A stretch of DNA of 8,497 nucleotides. It comes from an uncultured Spirochaetaceae bacterium. Its GTDB lineage: Bacteria > Spirochaetota > Spirochaetia > Treponematales > Treponemataceae. The stretch is taken from assembly GCA_902796985.1 (NCBI GenBank), contig CADBRC010000120.1, positions 1 to 8,497 on the forward strand. Reading direction: 5' to 3'. The position numbers were made by a program, and so were the translations under genes. Below are positions 1 to 6,746 of this stretch, in pieces (within the stretch, counting starts at the first letter, position 1; each line of letters opens with the position of its first letter). The notes beneath the pieces are model-generated. The model did not search any database. It had not been told where the DNA came from and saw only the letters and a program-made list of their open reading frames with translations.

Positions 1-80
1 CACCCGAGCGGAGGTCAGCCCACCCGAGCGGGTGCCGGCTCGCCCGAGCGGATGTCAGCTCACCCGAGCGGGTGCAAACT
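1..80. repeat. 20-bp tandem repeat, four copies, hairpin-forming
   Basis: Four consecutive 20-bp units begin at 1, 21, 41 and 61. All share CCCGAGCGG at unit positions 3-11, followed by a looser segment of the type RKGYCRGCY. Units 2 and 4 contain CACCCGAGCGGGTG, a 6-bp stem (CACCCG/CGGGTG) around AG. Units 1 and 3 break the right arm (CGGAGG, CGGATG). A further stem, GCTCG-CC-CGAGC, crosses the junction of units 2 and 3 (38-49). The array starts at the window edge, so its true length is unknown. It ends at the stop codon (79-81) of the antiporter gene and so forms the start of that gene's 3' untranslated region. It could serve as a terminator-like or transcript-end structure, but there is no T-tract. 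It could also be a dispersed intergenic repeat family. Confidence 0.85.
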
Positions 81-1278
81 ACAGGGCCTGTCCTGCCTCG
101 GCCGGCCCACCCTCATCCCGGGAGTAGACTGCCTTGAGTATGACCGGGGTCATGACGGAGCTGACGATAATCAGCAGAATGACCGCCGTAAAGAAGGAAT
201 GCTCCAAAAGACCCGCCGCAAGCCCCCGCTGTGCGACGATGAGGGCAACCTCGCCGCGGGTCATCATGCCGCAGCCGATTTTGAGGCTGTCCAGCGCGTT
301 GAAGCCGAGAAGACGCGAGATGCCTCCGCAGCCGACTACCTTAGACAGCATGCCGACGAATACAAAGGCGAGCGAGAAGAGGATGACGGACGAGTCCACA
401 GTCCTGATGTTCGTCTGAAGTCCGATGGAGGCAAAGAAAATCGGCCCGAAGAGCATGTAGGAGTTTATGTCCATCTTGCGGGCGATGTAGCCGGAGTCCT
501 TGGTCGAACAGAGGATAACCCCGGCAATGTAGGCACCGGTGATGTCCGCGACACTGAAAAAACGCTGGGCAATGTAGGACAGGCTGAATGCGAGGGCAAG
601 GCCGACGATGGGGATCCTCCGCGTATGGACATAGCGCCGTTCAAAGAGCTTGAAGACCTTATGAAAGGCGACGCCGAACACGAGGGCGAAGGCAAAGAAG
701 AGCAGGGTCTGCACGATTACCTTGCTGACCCCGGCGGAGGGATCCTTGAAACCAATGACGAGCGTAACGACGATGATTCCAATAACGTCGTCGATGATGG
801 CCGCGCTCATCACCGTCGTCCCGATGAAGTTCTGCAGCTTGCCCAGCTCCTTGAGGGTCTGGACGGTTATGCTGACGGAGGTGGCGGTCAGAATCGTGCC
901 GATGTACAGGGCCCGGTAGAATTCCTCCGTGCCGGGCTGGTCAAATCCGTAGAAGAGCATGAAGAGGAAGGTTCCCGCGACGAGGGGAAGCGCAACCCCG
1001 GCACAGGCGATGAGGGTTGCCTTGACCCCGGACTTCTTGAGATCCTTGATGTTCGTCCCCAGGCCCGCATTGAACATCAGCATGATGACGCCGATTTCCG
1101 ACATGCTGGAGAGGAAGGAAGAACTTTGCACCCATCCAAGCAGGCTGGGTCCTATGCAAAGGCCGGCGATAATCTCCCCCGCGACCTGGGGAGCATGGAG
1201 CTTCCGGGCGACAAGACCGAAGAGCTTCGCGAATATGATGATTATGGCAAGCTGCCTGAGTATGTCCAAAGTGTCCAT
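79..1278 (-). CDS. cation:proton antiporter, CPA2 family (Na+/H+ or K+/H+ exchanger)
   Basis: Inner-membrane exchanger moving a monovalent cation against protons. It is predicted to be 399 aa and almost wholly hydrophobic, with about 11-13 helices. Family marks, numbered from the chosen Met: a KLHAPQVAGEIIAGL-type stretch near 26-40 followed by GPSLLG; DD at 163-164 in AAIIDDVIGIIV, matching the paired aspartates of electrogenic NapA-like exchangers; GPIFFASIGL at 278-287; and RGEVALIV at 341-348. The protein stops after the membrane domain, with no RCK/TrkA-N domain, so nucleotide gating by an attached domain is absent. The reading frame is open up to a TTG at 1314, but that TTG is the predicted -35 box and the next ATG (1287) overlaps the -10. 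The ATG at 1278 is therefore preferred. No Shine-Dalgarno precedes it. The family is secure; the cation is not. Confidence 0.9.
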   Translation of the reverse strand: MDTLDILRQLAIIIIFAKLFGLVARKLHAPQVAGEIIAGLCIGPSLLGWVQSSSFLSSMSEIGVIMLMFNAGLGTNIKDLKKSGVKATLIACAGVALPLVAGTFLFMLFYGFDQPGTEEFYRALYIGTILTATSVSITVQTLKELGKLQNFIGTTVMSAAIIDDVIGIIVVTLVIGFKDPSAGVSKVIVQTLLFFAFALVFGVAFHKVFKLFERRYVHTRRIPIVGLALAFSLSYIAQRFFSVADITGAYIAGVILCSTKDSGYIARKMDINSYMLFGPIFFASIGLQTNIRTVDSSVILFSLAFVFVGMLSKVVGCGGISRLLGFNALDSLKIGCGMMTRGEVALIVAQRGLAAGLLEHSFFTAVILLIIVSSVMTPVILKAVYSRDEGGPAEAGQAL

Positions 1279-1285
1279 GCCGCCC

Positions 1286-1314
1286 ATTATATAGACTTTT
1301 ATAAGCGAATTCAA
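1286..1314 (-). promoter_or_regulatory. sigma70-like promoter of the antiporter gene, predicted leaderless
   Basis: Read on the minus strand: -35 TTGAAT (1314-1309), a 17-bp spacer and a perfect -10 TATAAT (1291-1286). Seven bases (GGGCGGC) separate the -10 from the ATG at 1278, so transcription should start at or one base before the start codon. The promoter overlaps the divergent promoter of the GtrA gene. It is predicted from consensus only. Confidence 0.7.
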
Positions 1315-1321
1315 CTATAAT
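1292..1321 (+). promoter_or_regulatory. sigma70-like promoter of the GtrA operon
   Basis: -35 TAGACT (1292-1297, 4 of 6 consensus), an 18-bp spacer and -10 TATAAT (1316-1321, perfect). The expected transcription start is near A1328, only about 3 nt before the ATG at 1331. The GAGG at 1323-1326 looks like a Shine-Dalgarno sequence, but it would lie upstream of the transcript if this promoter is used. The -35 is the weak element; the -10 and its position are the stronger evidence. It overlaps the opposing antiporter promoter almost completely. Confidence 0.55.
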
Positions 1322-1330
1322 AGAGGAATA

Positions 1331-1858
1331 ATGCAAGGCACGACAAAGACGGAACACAAGAAAGACTTATTCGACAAGCTGATGGGCCTGCCCATCCTGA
1401 GGATTTTCCAGCCCTTCTTTGACAAGCACCGGGAAGTCCTGCTCTACCTCTTCTTCGGAGGGCTGGCTTTCTTCCTGAACATGCTGCTGTTCTTCATCAC
1501 CCACACCAAGCTGGGGATGCAGGAGCTTGTGGCGACCGCAGTCTGCTGGGTGCTCTGCGTCCTTTTCCAATATTTCACCAACAAGACCTGGGTTTTCCGC
1601 TCCCATGCGGACACGACGGCAGCACTCCTCAAAGAGATGACATCTTTCTTCGGCGGCAGGATTTTCACGTTACTCGTTGAAGAGGCAATAATTTTCGTCC
1701 TTATCACCTGGCTCGGAGACCGCATAGCTTCCGTCCTGACACTCAGCAGGGAAATCTGGGACCTCGCCGTCAAGCTCTTCGCCCAGTTCGTCATCATCGT
1801 GCTGAATTACGTCATCAGCAAGCTCTTCGTGTTCAAAAAGAAGGAAGAGGCCGCATGA
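1331..1858 (+). CDS. GtrA-family membrane protein
   Basis: Small polytopic inner-membrane protein of the GtrA family (175 aa). Members are usually linked to moving lipid-linked sugars across the membrane or to surface-polysaccharide decoration. Four hydrophobic helices lie at about residues 36-57, 67-85, 109-128 and 145-166. Family signatures are FGGLAFFLNMLLF in helix 1, NKTWVF at 84-89 after helix 2, and NYVISKLFVF at 159-168 at the end of helix 4. The N-terminal 35 residues are charged and probably cytosolic. The ATG is the only start compatible with the promoter. The stop codon overlaps the next gene's start (ATGA), so the two are probably co-translated. No glycosyltransferase lies beside it, so the substrate cannot be guessed. 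Confidence 0.85.
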   Translation: MQGTTKTEHKKDLFDKLMGLPILRIFQPFFDKHREVLLYLFFGGLAFFLNMLLFFITHTKLGMQELVATAVCWVLCVLFQYFTNKTWVFRSHADTTAALLKEMTSFFGGRIFTLLVEEAIIFVLITWLGDRIASVLTLSREIWDLAVKLFAQFVIIVLNYVISKLFVFKKKEEAA

Positions 1859-2307
1859 CCTTCTTTCCCTTCGAGCATGAAGAGTACGAAATTTTCCCCC
1901 AAAACCCCGCGTCAGTGGTCAGCAACCTCAAGAAGATTGCTGACGGCAAGCTCTACACGGGGATATTCTTTCCGAGCATGTTCACACTCAAGCCCGTCAG
2001 CAGCATCGGCATGCTCGTGACCGGTTACTTCTCCGTGGACGGCAAGAAGATGGTCCTGGACTACCTTCTGACCAAACAGGGAAAGATTATCTGGCTCCTT
2101 GAGATGTTTCTGATCCCCATTGTCATGCTCATTATCTACCTCAAGCTGACCGGCGGATTCATGCCCTTCTCCAGTGTGTTCTTTCTGCCAATGTGCGCTT
2201 TCTTCTATATATTATGGATGCTCCTCATACTCTGCATCAAGCACATACTCTTCAAACTGATAAAGAACGCCACCCACAAGAGGATTCTCGTCCACTCACG
2301 GTATTAA
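1855..2307 (+). CDS. hypothetical two-helix membrane protein
   Basis: I do not recognise this 150-aa protein. The N-terminal 75 residues are soluble and rich in aromatics (it begins MTFFPFEHEEYEIF). Two hydrophobic helices follow at about 78-97 and 104-127, then a basic tail (KHILFKLIKNATHKR) that should be cytosolic. It has no signal peptide and no Cys/His metal motif. The start ATG overlaps the GtrA stop by 4 nt and is preceded by AGGAAGAGG at 1842-1850, a good ribosome-binding site, so translation is probably coupled to GtrA. The pairing suggests a partner or accessory of the GtrA protein, which is inference from position only. Confidence 0.75.
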   Translation: MTFFPFEHEEYEIFPQNPASVVSNLKKIADGKLYTGIFFPSMFTLKPVSSIGMLVTGYFSVDGKKMVLDYLLTKQGKIIWLLEMFLIPIVMLIIYLKLTGGFMPFSSVFFLPMCAFFYILWMLLILCIKHILFKLIKNATHKRILVHSRY

Positions 2308-2341
2308 CCCCGTATTTCGGTCCCCGGAAGGGAGATTTTGA

Positions 2342-2369
2342 TTGAAAAATCCCCGCCCTATGTTATACT
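2342..2369 (+). promoter_or_regulatory. sigma70-like promoter of the Bug/TctC-like gene, predicted leaderless
   Basis: -35 TTGAAA (2342-2347, 5 of 6), a 16-bp spacer and -10 TATACT (2364-2369, 5 of 6). Seven bases separate the -10 from the ATG at 2377, placing the transcription start at T2376 or on the A of the start codon. No Shine-Dalgarno could be included in such a transcript. Confidence 0.7.
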
Positions 2370-2376
2370 AAACTAT

Positions 2377-3363
2377 ATGCTTCTCGAAAGAATCATAAAA
2401 GGCAGCAAGGAAGCCCGACTCAAGATCATCACAGCAGTCCTGACTTTGCTGGTGTTCATTGTGACGACTGTTTCCGTCATCCAGGACAGGAAAAGGAAGG
2501 ATGTTTTTTTCCCGGCCCCGGGCCGCCCCATACGGCTAGTCATCCCATTTGAGAAGGGAGGCAAGACCGACATCATGTTCAGACGGCTCGCTGACAACAT
2601 GAAAGTAAACGGCATAAACGTCGAAGTGCTTAACATACCGGGAGACGGCGGGGTTGCCGGAATAGAATATGTACTGGCTGAGAAAGCCGACGGGTATACG
2701 ATTCTCGCGTCCACCGCAGCGACGATAACGGCGACCCTCTCCGGCAAAACCGAGGGATATAAGAAGCTTGTGATGGTTGCCGGACTGAACGAGGATCCCT
2801 TTATGCTCGTCACCAGGAAAAACCATTTCGGAAACTTCAAGGATTTTTTGAAGCATTCACAGGAGCACGAAATAAACATCGTCACGGCTGGAAACGGGAC
2901 TCTGGGGCACAAAATTGCCGAGAACCTCCTGCAAAAACTCGCCACCTCATCCAAGTGCCGGATACTGGAAACAAACGGCGGAACAAGCGAAATGGACGCC
3001 GTCATCTCAGGTGTCGCCGACCTCGGTGTCATAACCCAGTTTGAGGCCATCTCGAATCCCAATATCCAGCCTCTCGTCATACTGACCGAAGGCCACAGCC
3101 AGACTCCCCTTTTCCGGAATGTCCCCACCATCAGGGAGGAAGGTTTTCCCCTGGACATTCTCGGTTCTGCATTCTGCGCAGTGATGGTACGGAACGACGT
3201 GAACCCGAATACCCTCGTGGCATTAGAATCAATCGTAGAGGCCGCCTATTACTCCGAGGACTTCCAGCGCTTCCAGGACAACTACGCCCTGATCAAGCTT
3301 TTCCTGCCCCTTAACCAAGGCAGCGAACTCTTCGAGGAATTCATAAAAAACTATTCAGACTAG
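2377..3363 (+). CDS. Bug/TctC-like solute-binding protein, probably membrane-anchored
   Basis: Extracytoplasmic binding protein related to the Bug/TctC receptors of tripartite tricarboxylate transporters, which bind carboxylates and similar small ligands. Numbered from the chosen Met (328 aa): a basic N-terminus, one hydrophobic segment at about 17-34, then the family's opening motif PIRLVIPFEKGGKTDI (51-66, compare PIRLVVPFxxGGxTD), NIPGDGGVAGIEYV (86-99), ADGYTIL (104-110), TAGNGTLGHKIAENLL in mid-protein, and NVPTIREEGFP near the C-terminal third. There is no lipobox Cys and no clear signal-peptidase site, so the helix may stay as an anchor. No TctA/TctB permease genes are in the window. 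An alternative TTG start at 2338 has GGGAG just upstream and would add 13 residues, but it lies before the predicted promoter and could serve only readthrough mRNA. Confidence 0.85.
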   Translation: MLLERIIKGSKEARLKIITAVLTLLVFIVTTVSVIQDRKRKDVFFPAPGRPIRLVIPFEKGGKTDIMFRRLADNMKVNGINVEVLNIPGDGGVAGIEYVLAEKADGYTILASTAATITATLSGKTEGYKKLVMVAGLNEDPFMLVTRKNHFGNFKDFLKHSQEHEINIVTAGNGTLGHKIAENLLQKLATSSKCRILETNGGTSEMDAVISGVADLGVITQFEAISNPNIQPLVILTEGHSQTPLFRNVPTIREEGFPLDILGSAFCAVMVRNDVNPNTLVALESIVEAAYYSEDFQRFQDNYALIKLFLPLNQGSELFEEFIKNYSD

Positions 3364-3364
3364 G

Positions 3365-3410
3365 AAAAAAAGCCGCGTACCCCACGTCCCGAGAGGGACT
3401 TGAGGCCGCA
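3365..3410 (-). terminator. intrinsic terminator of the minus-strand operon
   Basis: Read on the minus strand, an imperfect hairpin has an inner stem GTCCC-TCTC-GGGAC (3399-3386), a second block CCTCA/TGGGG and an outer block TGCG/CGCG, followed by GC and seven T (3371-3365). Two positions pair as G-U in minus-strand RNA but mismatch as C-A in plus-strand RNA. The T-tract also exists only on the minus strand. It therefore ends the operon that finishes with the HD-GYP gene (stop at 3421). The inner 5-bp stem with its GAGA loop may weakly affect the convergent Bug/TctC-like transcript. Confidence 0.7.
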
Positions 3411-3420
3411 TAAACTGAAG

Positions 3421-5040
3421 CTACGCTTCGGTCGGAGCATCATCATTCAGATACTGGACGAAGGCATCATAGATTTCCTGCGTGAAGTGGGTGCCTATAT
3501 TCGTCGCGAGAATCTGAAGGGCCTGCTTGCGCTCAAGGGCCTTGCGGTAGGAACGGTCGGAAGTCAGCGCATCATAGATGTCGGCGCAGCTTATAACCAT
3601 TGCCTCCTCGGGAATCTTGTCAGCCGAAACGTGGTGATAGCCCTTACCGTCCAGAGTTTCATGGTGGTACAGGACGAACTCCTTTACCTTCTCAAAGTAG
3701 GGATTTGCCGAGAGGATGTTGTAACCCAAATCAGTATGATTTTTGATGGCCTTGAACTCCTCTTCGGACAGCTTGTCCGGCTTGTTTATGATGTCATCAG
3801 AGATACCTATTTTGCCGATGTCATGGAGCTGGGCACCGTAATTCAGGAGCTTGAGCCGGGTGGGATCGTAGCCCATCCGCTTGCCGATTGCAACGCTGTA
3901 CTTGGCGACCCTGTCTGAATGCCCCTGCGTGTACTTATCCTTCTCCTCAAGGGTATGAGTCAGTCCCTTGACAAAGCGCATTTCATTGTTCTCCAGCTGC
4001 TGGTAGAGCTTGCGGTTTATCGTCTCGATGGCGAAAAACGAAGAGACAATCTGCATCATGTACTGGTGCTCCAGACTGAAAGACTCCTTGTTGCTGCTCT
4101 TGCGCCGTGATATCGTTATAACCCCCAGCCGTTCCTGATTGGTACCAAAGGGAACGCTGATGATGGAATCATCCAGAAAAGACTCCTCTTTCATTATGGA
4201 ATAAGCGGGATGCCCCTTCCTGTCCGGGACGAAAATAGGCTTCCAGCTCTGGAAGACCTGGCCGGAAATCCCCTCCCCCACGCGCAGGTTGGGAACCTTG
4301 TCTTCGTCAATCTTGTAGTAGGCGAACGGCGACAGGCTGTGCGCCGCATCGATATAGCGGTAGGCCACTCCCTTGTTGAATGAAATTTCTTTCTTGAGGT
4401 CATTGAACAGACTCGTGTTGACCGCGTTCAAATCCTCGTGCTTCTGAAGGACAAAAGGATACTCAGCGACCCGGAGAAGCTCCTTCTGCCCCCTCGTAGC
4501 AACAGAAGCCGCATAGAGGTTTATCTGTATCTTTGCAGACAGACGGTTGAGCAGGTCCTTGTTCTCGTCACTCAGTATCTCTTCCTCTGACGGGTCTCTG
4601 GCGCATATCAGCAGGAAGGCTATCATGTCAAAGCCGTGGACTATCGGAACAAGGTAGCGGCCATTATAGAGGACCTTCATAACCTCGCTTATCATGGGGT
4701 CATCAATCTGGAAGTCGGAGAACATCTTGTCCACGGAGATAATCTCAGTCACCATGGACAGACAGCCGATGAAGATGGAATCATCCGAGAATGAAGTTAT
4801 GCCCTCCCGGTCAATCTCCCGGTATTCGTGGAAATCGGCGGAATGGAAGAAGAGGTGTGCGGAGCAAGACGGTATCTCATTCTCCACAAACTTCAGTATG
4901 GACTGCACCAGGCCAACCGTAGTGGTCCAGTTGTCAAGGGCATCCATATTGAATGACTCGTTGATGGTAGATAAATTGAGCACGTCATCCTCTCCTACGG
5001 TTTCCAGCTGATTGACCTGTTGTTTCTTTTTCTTGGGCAT
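3421..5040 (-). CDS. GAF and HD-GYP domain protein, putative cyclic-di-GMP phosphodiesterase
   Basis: Soluble 539-aa signalling protein. HD-GYP domains hydrolyse cyclic-di-GMP. Order: lysine-rich start (MPKKKKQQ); a first GAF-like region at about 35-180; a clearer GAF domain at about 205-345 (with VGEGISGQVFQSWKPIFVPD and a later SVPFG...RLGVITI core); a short helical linker; and HD-GYP at about 350-535. Metal-site residues are intact: H374 in GHSDRVA, H406-D407 in QLHDIGKIG, H435, H459-H460-E461 and D488 in CADIYDALTSDRSYR. The name-giving GYP reads GYH at 467-469, within HHETLDGKGYHH. IKNHT and DRSYR likewise lack the usual Pro. No membrane helix is present. The start ATG has AAGGTG eight bases upstream. 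It is the last gene of the operon, 63 nt after rsmG. Confidence 0.9.
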   Translation of the reverse strand: MPKKKKQQVNQLETVGEDDVLNLSTINESFNMDALDNWTTTVGLVQSILKFVENEIPSCSAHLFFHSADFHEYREIDREGITSFSDDSIFIGCLSMVTEIISVDKMFSDFQIDDPMISEVMKVLYNGRYLVPIVHGFDMIAFLLICARDPSEEEILSDENKDLLNRLSAKIQINLYAASVATRGQKELLRVAEYPFVLQKHEDLNAVNTSLFNDLKKEISFNKGVAYRYIDAAHSLSPFAYYKIDEDKVPNLRVGEGISGQVFQSWKPIFVPDRKGHPAYSIMKEESFLDDSIISVPFGTNQERLGVITISRRKSSNKESFSLEHQYMMQIVSSFFAIETINRKLYQQLENNEMRFVKGLTHTLEEKDKYTQGHSDRVAKYSVAIGKRMGYDPTRLKLLNYGAQLHDIGKIGISDDIINKPDKLSEEEFKAIKNHTDLGYNILSANPYFEKVKEFVLYHHETLDGKGYHHVSADKIPEEAMVISCADIYDALTSDRSYRKALERKQALQILATNIGTHFTQEIYDAFVQYLNDDAPTEA

Positions 5041-5103
5041 ACACTACACACCTTTTTTGCTTACAAAAATTTTCGGCAGATCCCGGAAATTCAAACAGCC
5101 CTT

Positions 5104-5757
5104 TTAAGCCTTCTTAATGACGACCAGATTGCGCTCGTGGTCCTCCAGAAAAGGAACAGTCAGACATATTTTCTCGTAGGAAGGAACGAGCTTCCTCACG
5201 GCCTCCATCTCGGAAGCAATCTTCTCAGCCCGAGCCTTGTAGGCGGCAAGATAACCGCCTTTTTTGACGAGCGAGAGCAGGGTTTTAGTAGTCTTAAGGT
5301 CAAAGGGGTGGAACGCACGGAACAGGGCAATGTCAAAACTTTCAGGTGCAACTTTCTCCGCCTGAAGCGTCAGTATGCTGACGTTTTGCAGGGAAAGGGC
5401 AGTGCAGACACTGTTCAGGAAGGAAGAACGTTTCTCCATCCGCTCCACGAGCGTGAAGCTGTGACCTTCCATCAGAATTGCGAGGGGAATGCCCGGACAG
5501 CCTCCTCCGCTGCCTATGTCCGCAAGGGAGGGACTGGCAGAAGACGTGCCTGCCGCCAGCTTCCGTATGTGCTCAAGCGGAGCAAGGCTGTCAAGCAGGT
5601 GGCTCACAGCCATCTCATCCTCGTCCCTGGCCTTCATCAGGTTGTAGCCCTTATTGAATTCCAGGACCATGCGGGCATACTGACGGAGCTTGTCAAGCTG
5701 CTTTCCCGAGACAGGAAGCCCCAGCCGTTCCAGCCCTTCAGAAAGTCTGTCTTCCAC
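5104..5757 (-). CDS. rsmG: 16S rRNA (guanine-N7) methyltransferase RsmG (GidB)
   Basis: SAM-dependent enzyme that methylates N7 of the 530-loop guanine (G527 in E. coli numbering) of 16S rRNA. The 217-aa length is normal for the family. Signatures: FNKGYNL at 34-40 with RDEDEM at 44-49 and HLLDSL at 53-58 (compare WNKxYNL...RDxxEMxxxHxLDSL); the SAM-binding loop LADIGSGGGCPGIPLAI at 78-94; VERMEKRSSFL at 104-114; and FDIALFRAFHPF at 141-152, where SRA is usual in the family. The start is GTG. The upstream stop and the ribosome-binding site share bases (TAAGGG, 5768-5763), 5 nt before the GTG, so translation is probably coupled to the preceding gene. In many bacteria rsmG sits with mnmG or parAB. 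Here it lies between a secreted protein and a signalling protein. Confidence 0.95.
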   Translation of the reverse strand: MEDRLSEGLERLGLPVSGKQLDKLRQYARMVLEFNKGYNLMKARDEDEMAVSHLLDSLAPLEHIRKLAAGTSSASPSLADIGSGGGCPGIPLAILMEGHSFTLVERMEKRSSFLNSVCTALSLQNVSILTLQAEKVAPESFDIALFRAFHPFDLKTTKTLLSLVKKGGYLAAYKARAEKIASEMEAVRKLVPSYEKICLTVPFLEDHERNLVVIKKA

Positions 5758-5765
5758 GTGCGCCC

Positions 5766-6746
5766 TTACTCGCCCAAGTCTATCAAAAGTTCCAGCCGCC
5801 AGGAGGGATCCTCTGTCCTCATGGAGACAAGGTTGCCCGTGCGGGAAGCCATCATGTTGCGCCGCTTGGAGAGCTGATAAACAAACGAATTGGGATTGTA
5901 GCTGTCCTGAGTCACTGCAGTGGCGGCATCATACTCACAAACAGACGTAGAGTCGGGCTTGGTCTTGAACAGGATATGAAAGGTCTCACTCCGTGTCTTG
6001 CCGTCACTCATATACCGCCTGTCTCCCGTCACAAGGAATGTCCCGTCATCCTGCACGTCCGAGATGTAAACCGTCCGGCAGGTACGGAGGATGTTGTAGC
6101 CGTTAACGGCGAATCTCAGCAGCCGGGATTTGTTTTTTACGGTAGTACCGGGAATTTCCGATCCGGAAGCGGAGGAAACAGGGCTGTCAGCAGGGGTTTC
6201 CTGTGTATCCGAGACCAAAAGTGCGGAGGACTCCGTACGGGAACTCTCGCCGTTTACCTTTATTTCCTCCATTTTCTCAAGGACGCGGTTCAGAAGGCGG
6301 TTCGTCTCCTCCGTCCTGTCAACAGCTGACGACGCAGAGTTGACGCGGGAGTACAGGGAAGAGCCGTAGCCCTCCGAAAGGATGCCGGAAAGTCCGCCAA
6401 GAAGTCCAAGCGAGTCCATCGTCTCCAAGTCACGGGCGGACACACTGCCTGTCATCGCCCGGGAACGGGACTGTGCGGAGGATTTCTCCCCGCCAGCGGA
6501 ACTCTTTGACTGACTGGACGAAAGTGAAGATGAGCCGGCCGATTTTCCGCTTCCTGACGAGGAACTGTCCGCCCCCCGCCCGGACATAAAGGGACTGGGA
6601 CTGCCGGACGGAGTGTAAAAGCCCGTTCCCAGAGACGGTGACTCTATGGTCGGCATAGACAAATCCCACAAGCCGTCATCCGCAAAAGCAAGCGGAACAA
6701 GCAGAACAGACAGGACACAAACAGACAGGTATTTACAAGCTCGCAA
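5766..6746 (-). CDS. serine-rich exported protein of unknown function
   Basis: I do not recognise the family. From the chosen start the product is 326 aa, with a clean signal peptide (K5, hydrophobic 7-19, cleavage likely after AFA at 20-22, before DDG). A low-complexity region at about 55-100 is mostly Ser with Gly, Ala and Lys. A short helical stretch (DRTEETNRLLNRVLEKMEEI) and a second Ser-rich linker follow. The C-terminal domain (about 200-326) looks folded and beta-rich, with VNGYNILRTCRTVYISDV, DGTFLVTGDRRYMSDG and two Cys. No lipobox is seen. The TTG at 6746 is preferred because GGAGG (6757-6753) lies 6 nt upstream. An ATG at 6759-6761 would add five residues but has no ribosome-binding site. 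The start overlaps the previous gene's end by 14 nt. It is probably periplasmic or surface-exposed. Confidence 0.8.
   Translation of the reverse strand: MRACKYLSVCVLSVLLVPLAFADDGLWDLSMPTIESPSLGTGFYTPSGSPSPFMSGRGADSSSSGSGKSAGSSSLSSSQSKSSAGGEKSSAQSRSRAMTGSVSARDLETMDSLGLLGGLSGILSEGYGSSLYSRVNSASSAVDRTEETNRLLNRVLEKMEEIKVNGESSRTESSALLVSDTQETPADSPVSSASGSEIPGTTVKNKSRLLRFAVNGYNILRTCRTVYISDVQDDGTFLVTGDRRYMSDGKTRSETFHILFKTKPDSTSVCEYDAATAVTQDSYNPNSFVYQLSKRRNMMASRTGNLVSMRTEDPSWRLELLIDLGE

Noticed and set aside
1..80. CRISPR array
   Set aside because: The period is 20 bp with no unique spacers between repeats, and no cas gene is present. It is a simple tandem repeat.
1279..1314. Longer antiporter start at the TTG at 1314 or the ATG at 1287
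   Set aside because: These codons coincide with the predicted -35 and -10 boxes, neither has a ribosome-binding site, and the added residues do not resemble the family N-terminus.
52..1320. Long plus-strand open frame (422 codons) across the antiporter gene
   Set aside because: It is antisense to a gene with clear CPA2 motifs and hydrophobic helices. The predicted product is a highly charged, low-complexity sequence typical of a shadow frame.
2321..2339. Possible terminator TCCC-CGGAA-GGGA followed by TTTT after the two-helix gene
   Set aside because: The stem is only 4 bp and the T run is short and offset, too weak to call.
2373..3158. Minus-strand open frame of 261 codons
   Set aside because: It is antisense to the Bug/TctC-like gene and its product has no recognisable feature.
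3417..3429. Inverted repeat GAAGC-TAC-GCTTC over the HD-GYP stop codon
   Set aside because: It is a short 5-bp stem across the coding end without a T-tract. The stronger terminator lies just downstream at 3365-3410.
5041..5103. Internal promoter for the HD-GYP gene in the 63-nt gap
   Set aside because: A TTGAAT is present on the minus strand, but no acceptable -10 lies 16-18 bp from it. The gene has a normal ribosome-binding site and is best read as operon-internal.
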